From: Nocardia carnea | GTDB taxonomy: Bacteria > Actinomycetota > Actinomycetes > Mycobacteriales > Mycobacteriaceae | NCBI RefSeq assembly: GCF_029868855.1 | Contig: NZ_JARWOV010000194.1 | Span: forward strand, 97,462 to 161,461 | DNA length: 64,000 bases | Direction: 5' to 3' | Shown here: positions 27,356 through 35,250 of the stretch, one piece after another | How the letters are laid out: every line of letters begins with the position of its first letter | Position numbering within the stretch: the stretch's first letter is position 1 | Notes under the pieces: model-generated | What the model was told of the DNA's origin: nothing | The model's database searches: none | Seen by the model: the letters and a program-made list of their open reading frames with translations, nothing else | Program-made: the position numbers and the translations under genes

Positions 27356-28186
27356 ATGGCCCGCTCGCGTACCCGTATGTCCGCGACCCGTAAAAGGCTG
27401 TCCCAGAATTTCCTGACCGAGCCCGCCACCGCCCACCGCATCGTGGCGGCCGCCGGCGTCGGCCGAGCCGATCTCGTCCTGGAGATCGGGCCCGGCGACG
27501 GGATGCTCACCCGTCATCTGATCCGTCACGCGGGGCGGGTGGTGGCCTACGAAAAAGATCGGCATTATGCCCACCGGCTCGCCGTACGTTATGCCGCTGA
27601 CGAACGAGTCCGCGTCGTACACAAGGATTTCCGTTTCACCGAACCGCCGGAGCAGCCGTTCGCCGTTGTCGGCAATATCCCGTTCGGTGCGAGCACCGAG
27701 ATCCTGCGCTGGTGTCTGACCGCGCACCGGCTCACCGCGGCCACCTTGCTCACCCAATACGAATTCGCCCGTAAATACAGCGGCGATTACGGCCGCTGGA
27801 CAAAATCGACCATTATCCACTGGCCGGATTGGGTACCGGCTATGGGAGACCGGATCGGCCGCGAGGAATTCTTCCCCGTCCCCCGGGTCGACGGCGCGAT
27901 ACTGCGGATCGTGCGCCGGCCGGTCCCGCTTCTACCGGCCGATGCCCGCGACGACTACCGGCGAATGGTGGACCTGGGCTTCTCGGGAGTCGGCGGATCA
28001 CTGGCCGCCTCACTCCGGCGCACACATTCGGCTCGGGCGGTGATCCGGGCTTGCGCGGCGGCCGGTATCGCGACCGACCTGCCGGTGGGGCTGGTTCCGC
28101 CGGCCGCATGGCTCACCCTGTACCAGCGGCTGTACGGAGCAGCCTCCCCGGAACTCGACCGGCCCGCTACCCGCCGACGCCGCTGA
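27356..28186 (+). CDS. erm: Erm-type 23S rRNA adenine N6-methyltransferase
   Basis: A 276-residue Rossmann-fold methyltransferase of the KsgA/Erm family. It shows KRLSQNFLTEPATAHRIV at the N-terminus, SAM motif I (LEIGPGDGMLTRHL), the acidic motif (VVAYEKDRHYAHRL) and the catalytic NIPF motif (VVGNIPFGAS). These enzymes methylate A2058 of 23S rRNA and give macrolide-lincosamide-streptogramin B resistance. KsgA would carry a different C-terminal region and methylates 16S rRNA. The C-terminal tail is Arg-rich. The ATG at 27356 has an ideal GGAGGA site 5 bases upstream. The long leader region suggests inducible expression. Confidence 0.9.
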   Translation: MARSRTRMSATRKRLSQNFLTEPATAHRIVAAAGVGRADLVLEIGPGDGMLTRHLIRHAGRVVAYEKDRHYAHRLAVRYAADERVRVVHKDFRFTEPPEQPFAVVGNIPFGASTEILRWCLTAHRLTAATLLTQYEFARKYSGDYGRWTKSTIIHWPDWVPAMGDRIGREEFFPVPRVDGAILRIVRRPVPLLPADARDDYRRMVDLGFSGVGGSLAASLRRTHSARAVIRACAAAGIATDLPVGLVPPAAWLTLYQRLYGAASPELDRPATRRRR

Positions 28187-28197
28187 CCCGGACACGA

Positions 28198-28233
28198 CGA
28201 CGGGGACGAACCCGCCGGGATTCGTCCCCGTCG
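28198..28233. terminator. Bidirectional terminator between erm and ectD
   Basis: A perfect 13-bp inverted repeat (CGACGGGGACGAA and complement) with a 10-base loop lies in the 67-base gap between the convergent erm and ectD genes. It would end both transcripts. Confidence 0.75.
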
Positions 28234-28253
28234 CCATGGGCGAGATGTCCCTT

Positions 28254-29123
28254 CTACACCGCCGTGAAGTCGCGACTCGCGATATATGCCGGTCGGCGCG
28301 CCGGTGCGGCGAACGGCTCTTCCAGAGTGTTCTCCACACTGTTGAACACGAGGAAGATATTCGACCGCGGGAACGGCGTGATGTTGTTCGCCGACGCGTG
28401 CATGATGTTCGAATCGAACAGCAGCGCCGACCCGGCCGGACCGGTGAACTGCTCGATTCCGTACTTATGGGCCAGTTCGGTGATATCGGCCTGGCTCGGT
28501 ACCCCGATCTCCTGCTCACGCAGTGATTCGCGGTAGTGATCCGCCGGTGTTTCGCCCACGCAGGGGACGAAAGTTCGATGCGATCCGGGCATTACCATCA
28601 GACTGCCGTTGTACGGATAGTTGTCCGTCAACGCGATGGACAGACTCACCGCCCGCGGCGTCGGCATTCCGTCTTCGGCGTGCCAGGTCTCGAAATCGGA
28701 ATGCCAGTAGAAACCGGTACCGAATCCGGGAAGGTAATTGACCCGGCTCTGGTGGATGTACACATCCGAACCCAGAACCTGTCGGGCCAGCTCCACGACC
28801 CGGGATTCGCGCACCAGCTCTTTCACTGCCGGGCTCAGCGAATGCACATCGAAAACCGAGCGCACCTGCTGCGACGTCTTCTCCACGATGAGCCGGTCGT
28901 CACCCCGCAAATCCGGATCGTTTGCCAGCCGATCGATCTCGGCGGCGAACTCGGCCACCTCCTCGGGGCTGAGCAAACGATCCAGAATCGCGTAACCGTC
29001 GGTATCGAACGCAGCCAGCTCCGCGTTGTCGATCCGGCCCCACACCGTCGCGTCGTGTCGCTCCTGCAGCGGCAACCGCTCGGCGGTTCTGGTCGGATAG
29101 CGATCGATCCGATTGTCAAACAA
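28254..29123 (-). CDS. ectD: Ectoine hydroxylase
   Basis: A 289-residue non-haem Fe(II)/2-oxoglutarate dioxygenase that converts ectoine to 5-hydroxyectoine. The iron facial triad is visible as the His and Asp of FYWHSDFETWHAEDGMPTPR and the His of VMPGSHRTFVP. The EctD signature around the first two ligands is intact, and the length is normal. It is the last gene of ectABCD, 18 bases after ectC, so the strain should make both ectoine and hydroxyectoine. Confidence 0.95.
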   Translation of the reverse strand: MFDNRIDRYPTRTAERLPLQERHDATVWGRIDNAELAAFDTDGYAILDRLLSPEEVAEFAAEIDRLANDPDLRGDDRLIVEKTSQQVRSVFDVHSLSPAVKELVRESRVVELARQVLGSDVYIHQSRVNYLPGFGTGFYWHSDFETWHAEDGMPTPRAVSLSIALTDNYPYNGSLMVMPGSHRTFVPCVGETPADHYRESLREQEIGVPSQADITELAHKYGIEQFTGPAGSALLFDSNIMHASANNITPFPRSNIFLVFNSVENTLEEPFAAPARRPAYIASRDFTAV

Positions 29124-29141
29124 CGTCGTTCGTCCTTCCTC

Positions 29142-29537
29142 TCAGTCGGCCGGAACGGCGATCAACGGATAAACGCCGTTCTCGTCGTGCACCTCCTGCC
29201 CCGTGACAGGAGGGTTGAACACGCACAGCATCCGCATCCGTGTCCGTGTCCGCACCTCGTGCTTCTCGTGCCCGTCGAGCAGGTACATGGTGCCCGGCGC
29301 GAGATCGTAGGTGCGGTCGTTCGTCAGATCGGTGAGGGTGCCTTCACCCTCGACCAACCAGACCGCTTCCACATGGTTCTGATAGTGGAAGACGTGGGTG
29401 GTGCCGGCCTCGATGGTGGTCTCGTGGAACGAGAACCCCACCCCATCACCGCCCAGCACGATCCGTTTGCTACGCCAGCCCTCCGCACCGACATCGCGGT
29501 GGGTGCCGGTGATCTCGTCGGTGGTGCGCACGATCAT
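29142..29537 (-). CDS. ectC: L-ectoine synthase
   Basis: A 131-residue cupin that cyclises N-gamma-acetyl-diaminobutyrate to ectoine. It starts MIVRTTDEITGTHRDV and carries the cupin segment THVFHYQNHVEAVWLVEG and GTMYLLDGHEKHEVRT, with the metal-binding Glu and His of EctC. The start at 29537 removes 13 non-homologous residues and gives the standard family length. It lies 13 bases after ectB. Confidence 0.96.
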   Translation of the reverse strand: MIVRTTDEITGTHRDVGAEGWRSKRIVLGGDGVGFSFHETTIEAGTTHVFHYQNHVEAVWLVEGEGTLTDLTNDRTYDLAPGTMYLLDGHEKHEVRTRTRMRMLCVFNPPVTGQEVHDENGVYPLIAVPAD

Positions 29538-29550
29538 TCTGTAGTTCCTC

Positions 29551-30810
29551 TCAGCTGCAGACGGTTTCGACGGCATCGCCCAGGATGCGAAGACCGTGGT
29601 CCAGTTCGTCGTCGGCGATGGTCAACGGCGGCAGCAGTTTTACAACTTCATCCGACGCTCCGGAGGTCTCGGCCAGCAGGCCACGTTCGAACGCGACCTG
29701 GCAAACCTTTCCGGCCTGCGAGGCGTCGTCGAAGACCAGGCCGTGCACCAAGCCGCGGCCCCGGGTCGAGATTCCCGGTGCGGCCACGGCGATATCGTTC
29801 AACGCCGCGGCCACCCGCTTACCCTTGGCGCCGGTGGACTTCTCCAATACATCATCGGACCAATAATGCTCGAGCGCCACCTGCGCGGTCACGAAGGACG
29901 GATTGTTACCCCGGAAGGTGCCGTTGTGTTCACCCGGTGACCACACATCGTGCTCCGGCTTGAACAGCACCAGCGCCATCGGCAGGCCGTAACCGCCGAT
30001 CGACTTCGACAGGGTGACGATATCGGGAGTGATTCCGGCCGCCTCGAAGGAGAAGAACGGGCCGGTGCGACCGCAGCCCATCTGCACGTCGTCGACGATG
30101 AGCAGGATGCCGCGAGCGGAGCACAGCGAGGCCAGGTGCCGCAGCCATTCGGCGCGGGCCAGGTTCACCCCGCCCTCACCCTGCACGGTTTCCACGATCA
30201 CGGCGGCCGGCCGGTCCAGGCCGGACGAGGAATCGTCGAGCACCCGCTCCATCCACTGGAAGTCCGCGGTGGTGCCGTCGAAGTAGCCGTCGTAGGGCAT
30301 CGGTGTCGCGTGATTGAGCGGAACACCGGCACCGGCGCGCTTCATGGCGTTACCGGTCACCGACAGCGCGCCCAGGGTCATCCCGTGGAATGCGTTGGTG
30401 AAGCTGAGAATGGTCTGACGACCGGTGACCTTGCGGGCCAGCTTCAGCGCGGCTTCCACCGCGTTCGCGCCGGTCGGGCCGGGGAACTGGACCTTGTAGT
30501 CCAGGCCGCGCGGCGCCAGCAGGGTATCCCGGATGGTCTCCAGCAGTTTGCGCTTGGCGACAGTGGACATGTCCAGACCATGGGTTATCCCGTCACCGGA
30601 CAGATAGTCGATCAGCGCCGTCTTGAGCAGCGGGTTGTTGTGGCCGTAGTTCAGCGCGCCCGCTCCGGCGAAGAAATCGAGGAAATCCCGGCCGTTCTCG
30701 TCGCGGAGCCAGGCGCCCTGGGCGGTCTCGAACACCGCGGGCCAGGAGCGGCAGTAGCCGCGGACATTGGATTCCAGATCGTCGAAGATCGTCGTTTCAG
30801 GGGTAATCAT
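29551..30810 (-). CDS. ectB: Diaminobutyrate--2-oxoglutarate aminotransferase
   Basis: A 419-residue class III PLP aminotransferase. It converts aspartate semialdehyde plus glutamate to L-2,4-diaminobutyrate, the first committed step of ectoine synthesis. Marks are FFAGAGALNYGHNNP, the LIVDDVQMGCGRTG loop with the PLP-binding Asp, and the Schiff-base Lys in TLSKSIGGYGLPMAL. Its ATG overlaps the ectA stop, so translation is coupled. Confidence 0.96.
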   Translation of the reverse strand: MITPETTIFDDLESNVRGYCRSWPAVFETAQGAWLRDENGRDFLDFFAGAGALNYGHNNPLLKTALIDYLSGDGITHGLDMSTVAKRKLLETIRDTLLAPRGLDYKVQFPGPTGANAVEAALKLARKVTGRQTILSFTNAFHGMTLGALSVTGNAMKRAGAGVPLNHATPMPYDGYFDGTTADFQWMERVLDDSSSGLDRPAAVIVETVQGEGGVNLARAEWLRHLASLCSARGILLIVDDVQMGCGRTGPFFSFEAAGITPDIVTLSKSIGGYGLPMALVLFKPEHDVWSPGEHNGTFRGNNPSFVTAQVALEHYWSDDVLEKSTGAKGKRVAAALNDIAVAAPGISTRGRGLVHGLVFDDASQAGKVCQVAFERGLLAETSGASDEVVKLLPPLTIADDELDHGLRILGDAVETVCS

Positions 30811-31445
30811 CAGTGATCCCTTTCGTTTTTACGGGCGATCGGGGAGATGGTGTAGAGGTCCTCGGCGGCGTGACTGTCCGGGAACACGTCCGGTTCGAAC
30901 AGTTCGCTGCGCACCATTTCGGCACCGCGGCGGCGAGCCAGCGAGGCGAACATGGCAATCGAGGCGGGATTATCGGGGGACACGGTGGTCTCCAGCGCAT
31001 CGACGGCACCGCCGGCCGGATGGTCCGGCGCGGTGACGGTGGCGACCAACCAGTCCAGCATGGCGACCCCGGTTCCGCGACCACGCTGGTCGGCGTCCAC
31101 GGCAACCTGCCAGACGAACAGGGTGCCGGGCGCATCGGGTCTCAGGTAGCCGGTGACGAAACCGACGACGCGGCCGTCGCTCTCGGCCACCACCGAGGTG
31201 GCGGCGAAATCTCGGCACCACAGAAGATAGGCATAGCTCGAATTGACGTCCAGGACCTGCGACTCGTCGGCGATCTGCCACAATCGCGCGGCATCCGTGA
31301 TCCGCGGTGCGCGCAAGCGCACGCCGGTACTGGCGGGCTCCGCATCGGTCGCGGTGGACGAAGTGGTCGAGCCGGTGCCGGTCGGACCGGCGGTCTGCGT
31401 GCCGGTCGAACCGGCAATCTGCGTGGACTCAGTGTGTAAAGACAT
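30810..31445 (-). CDS. ectA: Diaminobutyrate N-gamma-acetyltransferase
   Basis: A 211-residue GNAT-fold acetyltransferase making N-gamma-acetyl-diaminobutyrate. It has VRLRAPRITDAARLW, VAESDGRVVGFVTGYLRP and the acetyl-CoA loop DADQRGRGTGVAMLDWL. The first 40 residues are a Ser/Thr/Gly-rich extension without homology, which may be natural or an over-long start. A GGAG site precedes the ATG. It is the first gene of ectABCD and starts only 72 bases after the histidine kinase gene. Confidence 0.93.
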   Translation of the reverse strand: MSLHTESTQIAGSTGTQTAGPTGTGSTTSSTATDAEPASTGVRLRAPRITDAARLWQIADESQVLDVNSSYAYLLWCRDFAATSVVAESDGRVVGFVTGYLRPDAPGTLFVWQVAVDADQRGRGTGVAMLDWLVATVTAPDHPAGGAVDALETTVSPDNPASIAMFASLARRRGAEMVRSELFEPDVFPDSHAAEDLYTISPIARKNERDH

Positions 31446-31517
31446 ACAACTCCGATGTCTGCTTGCAGTACTTTCCCAGGCTTACGAATCAACTTTGAGG
31501 TGGCCTGGTCGAGTTCT

Positions 31518-32612
31518 TTACGATTGTGTTACAGGCTGATGACGCCCCTCTCGATCGATAGCAGGAAGCCGGATGACGAACCGGGCGCCCCCACCGGGGC
31601 GTTCCGTACATTCGACCCGGCCACGGTGGGTGGCCACGGTCTCCGCGACGAGCGCCAGACCGATTCCGGTGCCACCGGTGGTGGACCGGCGGCTGTTACG
31701 GGAAGTCGCGAAACGTTCGAAAATTCGGTCGCGGTCGGCCGCCGCGCCCCCGGGGCCGGCGTCGTCCACCTCGATGACGGCATCCGCGCCGTCGCGGCGC
31801 ACTGTCACCGCCACCGCTCCCCCGCCGTGCCGGTCGGCATTCTTCAGCACATTCAGCAGGGCGCGCTCCAGCTCCAGTTTACGGCCCAGCACCGTGACGG
31901 GGTCGGCCACTGTGAGAAGTTCGGCAGGCCGGTGACTGTCGCGCAAGGTGTGTACCAGCAGATCTCCCACCGAAACGGGATCCGCATCACCGTGATGCAT
32001 ACCTGCCTCCACCCGCGCCAGGGCGAGTAGATCGTCGAGCAGCCGGCGCAGATGGGCCACCTCGGCGCTCACCAGGTCCAGAGCTTGCTGCGACCGCGGC
32101 GGAAGTTCCGCACGTGAGCGCTCCAGCACGCCCACCGCCGTCGTCAAGGTGGTCATCGGGGTGCGCAGTTCATGGCTCACATCACCGAAGAGCCGGTGTT
32201 CGCGATCGATCCGGCGCTGTAGCGAATCGACCATCCGGTTGAACGACGCGACCGTACTCGAGAGGTCCTGGTCGTTGCTGTCCGGCAGGCGGGTACCCAG
32301 TTCGCCGGAGGCGATGAGAGCCGCCGCCTCGGCGACGTCGCGTAGCGGCTTGAGCATCCGCCGGCTCACCCCGACCCCGACAGCGGCGCCGACAAGCGCC
32401 GCGGCGAGGGCACACCCCACCAGCAGTGCCGGACGGTGATGCAGCCGTTCGCTGAAAGTGCGGCTTTCTTCGCTGACCACGGCGAACACCGCCAAGACGA
32501 GGACCAGCGCCATCAATCCGGAGGACGCCGCGAACGCGGTCGTCACCCGGCTGCGCAGACTCCAGCGCCCCGCGTCGCGTTCGACCCGGACCGCGTTCGT
32601 TATACCGACCAT
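31518..32612 (-). CDS. Sensor histidine kinase with very short extracytoplasmic loop
   Basis: A 364-residue membrane kinase. Two transmembrane helices lie at about 26-46 and 61-83, separated by only about 14 residues. A HAMP region (84-137) follows, then the phospho-acceptor His 147 in DVSHELRTP, the N box (LNVLKNADRHGGG), a G1 box (EVDDAGPGG) and the late Gly-rich box (GGTGIGLALVAETVATH). With almost no external domain it probably senses within or near the membrane, as intramembrane-sensing kinases do. It follows the response regulator by 3 bases and precedes ectA by 72 bases. Confidence 0.92.
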   Translation of the reverse strand: MVGITNAVRVERDAGRWSLRSRVTTAFAASSGLMALVLVLAVFAVVSEESRTFSERLHHRPALLVGCALAAALVGAAVGVGVSRRMLKPLRDVAEAAALIASGELGTRLPDSNDQDLSSTVASFNRMVDSLQRRIDREHRLFGDVSHELRTPMTTLTTAVGVLERSRAELPPRSQQALDLVSAEVAHLRRLLDDLLALARVEAGMHHGDADPVSVGDLLVHTLRDSHRPAELLTVADPVTVLGRKLELERALLNVLKNADRHGGGAVAVTVRRDGADAVIEVDDAGPGGAAADRDRIFERFATSRNSRRSTTGGTGIGLALVAETVATHRGRVECTERPGGGARFVIRLPAIDREGRHQPVTQS

Positions 32613-32615
32613 CGT

Positions 32616-33329
32616 TCAGCGCTGCACGTCCAGCCGGTAACCGAGGCCACGGACGGTGACCACGATCTGCGGATCGGAGGGGTCGCGCTCGATTTTGGTG
32701 CGCAACCTGCGCATATGCACATCCACAATTCGCTCGTCACCGAAGAACCCCCGATCCCAGACGCGCTCCAGCAGGACATCACGGCTCAAGACCCGGCCCG
32801 GCGCATCGGCGAGTTCGCACAGCAGCCGGAATTCGGTGATGGTGAGGTTGATCGGCTCCTCGCCGCGGCGGACGGCGCCACCTTCCGGCGAGAGGATCAG
32901 TGGCGCGGCGGGGTCGGCGTCCAGGACGACCTCGATGGGCGCCGTCTCGCGTTCCACCGACAGCCGCGCACGGCGCCGCAGCGCACGCATCCGCGCGGTG
33001 ATCTCCTTGATTTCGAACGGTTTGGTGACGAAATCGTCGGCGCCGGCCTCCAGGGCTGCCACCACATCATGGGTATCGTCACGTGCGCTCACCACGATGA
33101 TCGGCACATCGTGCTCGCGGCGGATCTCCCGGATACAGGTGAATCCGTCCATTCCGCCCAGCATCAGATCGACGATCATCACATCGGGTACGCCGATCGT
33201 GCGCAGATGGGTGAGCGCGGCCTCGGCTTCCTCGGCCTCTGCGACGTCGTAGCCTTCGTCCTCCATGGCCAGGCGTAACGCACCCCGGACCCGGTCGTCG
33301 TCTTCCACGATCATCAGGTTCGCGCTCAA
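32616..33329 (-). CDS. OmpR/PhoB-family response regulator
   Basis: A 237-residue regulator with an N-terminal receiver (acid pair Glu 9/Asp 10, phospho-acceptor Asp 54 in MIVDLMLGGMDG, Lys 103 in VTKPFE). Its C-terminal winged helix (LTITEFRLLCELADAPGRVL and IVDVHMRRLRTKI) binds DNA. It is co-transcribed with the downstream kinase. Proximity to ectABCD on the same strand suggests osmotic control of ectoine synthesis, which is inference. Confidence 0.94.
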   Translation of the reverse strand: MSANLMIVEDDDRVRGALRLAMEDEGYDVAEAEEAEAALTHLRTIGVPDVMIVDLMLGGMDGFTCIREIRREHDVPIIVVSARDDTHDVVAALEAGADDFVTKPFEIKEITARMRALRRRARLSVERETAPIEVVLDADPAAPLILSPEGGAVRRGEEPINLTITEFRLLCELADAPGRVLSRDVLLERVWDRGFFGDERIVDVHMRRLRTKIERDPSDPQIVVTVRGLGYRLDVQR

Positions 33330-33415
33330 TTTTCAATCCCTTGCAGACGCACGTGGCGTGCCGCGGCGCGGGTTTCGCATCCCCAAACCGACGCGACAGC
33401 CCGCTACTCAGTTTT

Positions 33416-33443
33416 ACTCGAGCAACCTTCCGGTTATACGAGT
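33416..33443. promoter_or_regulatory. Imperfect inverted repeat upstream of the response regulator
   Basis: ACTCGAGCAACC, four bases, then GGTTATACGAGT gives a 12-base arm repeat with nine matching pairs. It lies 87 bases before the regulator start. It could be an autoregulatory site of the OmpR-type protein. Confidence 0.35.
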
Positions 33444-33490
33444 AGCCGCAATGCCTGCGAAGTAAACCCCCGAAGTGAAATGCCTCACTG

Positions 33491-33796
33491 TCAGATGTCG
33501 CGCGCATGCTCCAAACGAAAGAAATTGCTCGGGGTGCCGTCGGCGCGGAGTTCCTGATAACGGAAGCTCAGTTTGCGTGCGTCGAAGGTTGCGAACCAGT
33601 CGGCCCAGCTGACGGGCTGGAGTACCGCGCCGCCGTAGTGCGGGAAGTCCAGGCGCAGGACCCCCACCTCGCCGTCGTACTGACTGCCGGGCGTCGTCGC
33701 CGGATTAGCACCGCGCCGCTGAGCCCACTGGCGGATGATCTCATGATTCGTGGTGACCATGGTTGTTCCGGGAGCGGCGGAAAGGCCACCCTTCAT
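33491..33796 (-). CDS. Small protein of unknown function
   Basis: A 101-residue protein with an ideal AGGAGG ribosome site before the ATG at 33796, which argues for a real gene. It contains ATTPGSQYDGEVGVLRLDFP and WADWFATFDARKLSFRYQEL, a pattern I recognise from small actinobacterial proteins without assigned function. No signal peptide or membrane helix. Upstream in-frame GTG starts are less likely. Confidence 0.7.
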   Translation of the reverse strand: MKGGLSAAPGTTMVTTNHEIIRQWAQRRGANPATTPGSQYDGEVGVLRLDFPHYGGAVLQPVSWADWFATFDARKLSFRYQELRADGTPSNFFRLEHARDI

Positions 33797-34007
33797 GACG
33801 AACCTCCTTGCGGTAGGTGCGTACGTGCTCACCGTGCAACCCTCGGTGGTCACACCGGCTTTCCGGACTTGTACCCGACTTCGCACTCTTGCAAACACAC
33901 CGGACAGGCAGATGTCCTGCGTGTCCGCACCGCCGAACCGGCGGCCGAAAACCCCGGCTCCAGCGGTACCTCGGGTTTGCCGGGGGTTCGCCGAGATGGG
34001 AAAACGG

Positions 34008-35117
34008 TCACCTACCGCCGGAAATCGGAGCCAGAGCCACCGTGATGTTATCGCTGCCCCCGCAGACGACCGCGTAGTCGACGAGCGCCCGCGCGCCGTC
34101 GCTCGTCGGCATCCCGAGTGCCCGTTGCGACAGCTCGACCGGCCCGGGCAGATAATTCCACAGGCCGTCGGTGCACAGCAGCAGCGAACCCGGGCCCTCC
34201 ACGTAATAGGATCGGATACTGTCGCCCGACCAAGGCTGCTGACCGGCGTCCGCGCCCAGCCAGCGCATCAGCGTATGCGCCCGGGGATCGGCCATGGCCG
34301 CCTGCTCGTCCATCGCACCCGCTTCGACCAGCGTCTGCGCCCACGAATCGTCGACCGTCAGTTTCTGCGGCCCGGTGAGCGGACCGGGATGGCCCGGACG
34401 CGCCGGGTGCTCGGAAACCCGGTCCCCGGCGGCCAGCCAGTAGGCACGGCTGTCACCGATATTCGATACGGTGACCGAAACCCGGCCGTCGGCCTCGGTG
34501 CGCACGATCGCCGAAACATAGGTGCACGACGGTGCGTCCCCGTCCGGCCCGACCAGATTGCGCACCGCCTCCGACGCGGCCGCCATACCCGCGGCCGTGG
34601 CCTCCTCGGCCGTCCGGTTCTCGGCGAGCGCGGCAAGGCAGGCATCCACGCCGGTGCGGACGGCGGTCCCGGAGGCGGCCTGCGGGTCCGGCGAGGAGGA
34701 AACACCGTCGCACACCACCAGCACAAGGGTTTCCGGTTGCCCGCTGTCGTCGGGTACCACCGCCGCGGCCACCGCGTCCTCGTTGCGCGCGTGCACGATT
34801 CCGCGATCGGTGACCAGCCCGGCCACCCCGAGATCGGCCTCGAACCGATCCTGCAGCCGATGCGGATGATCACAGGCGGGGCAACGCGGGCCATGACCCT
34901 GGGTCCCGCAGTGCACGCAGACCACTTCCGCCAGACCGTCGTCCGGCAGCGCGACGCGGTGGATTCCCGGGGTGACCGCCTGGCGCGGAACTGTCCGTTC
35001 CGCGGCCGCGGCCCGGCGGCGAGTGTCCAAGGTATCGCGGACCGCCGGCATGGGTTCGGTCACCGCGTCCAGGATGTCGCCCGGTTCGGCGCCCCCGGCG
35101 TTGGTCTCCGCGTTCAT
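34008..35117 (-). CDS. PP2C-type Ser/Thr protein phosphatase with zinc ribbon
   Basis: A 369-residue phosphatase of the PPM family. It has a metal-binding series: GIVHARNEDAVAAAV, LVVCDGVSSS, SNIGDSRAYWLAAGD, LLLCTDGLWNYLPG and GGSDNITVAL. Before the catalytic domain a four-Cys zinc ribbon (CVHCGTQGHGPRCPAC) is present, probably for protein contact. It would reverse Ser/Thr phosphorylation by kinases such as the one at 20.3 kb, with which it shares no operon. The start at 35117 precedes a Glu/Asp-rich N-terminal tail. A longer in-frame extension lacks similarity. Confidence 0.88.
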   Translation of the reverse strand: MNAETNAGGAEPGDILDAVTEPMPAVRDTLDTRRRAAAAERTVPRQAVTPGIHRVALPDDGLAEVVCVHCGTQGHGPRCPACDHPHRLQDRFEADLGVAGLVTDRGIVHARNEDAVAAAVVPDDSGQPETLVLVVCDGVSSSPDPQAASGTAVRTGVDACLAALAENRTAEEATAAGMAAASEAVRNLVGPDGDAPSCTYVSAIVRTEADGRVSVTVSNIGDSRAYWLAAGDRVSEHPARPGHPGPLTGPQKLTVDDSWAQTLVEAGAMDEQAAMADPRAHTLMRWLGADAGQQPWSGDSIRSYYVEGPGSLLLCTDGLWNYLPGPVELSQRALGMPTSDGARALVDYAVVCGGSDNITVALAPISGGR

Positions 35118-35250
35118 CCGGCCACCACACTCTCGAGTAGTTCCCGGCGCCCCCCGACCCGGATACCGCGAGTCCGCACACCGCCCCCCTTCGTTGGACC
35201 CGTTCCGTTCTGACGATCGAAGATAGTACGCGGTGGCCGGGTGGGCGCGT

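Noticed and set aside
28536..29963. 475-codon plus-strand frame opposite ectD, ectC and ectB
   Set aside because: It is the complementary strand of three well supported ect genes and has no family features; long antisense frames are common at this GC content.
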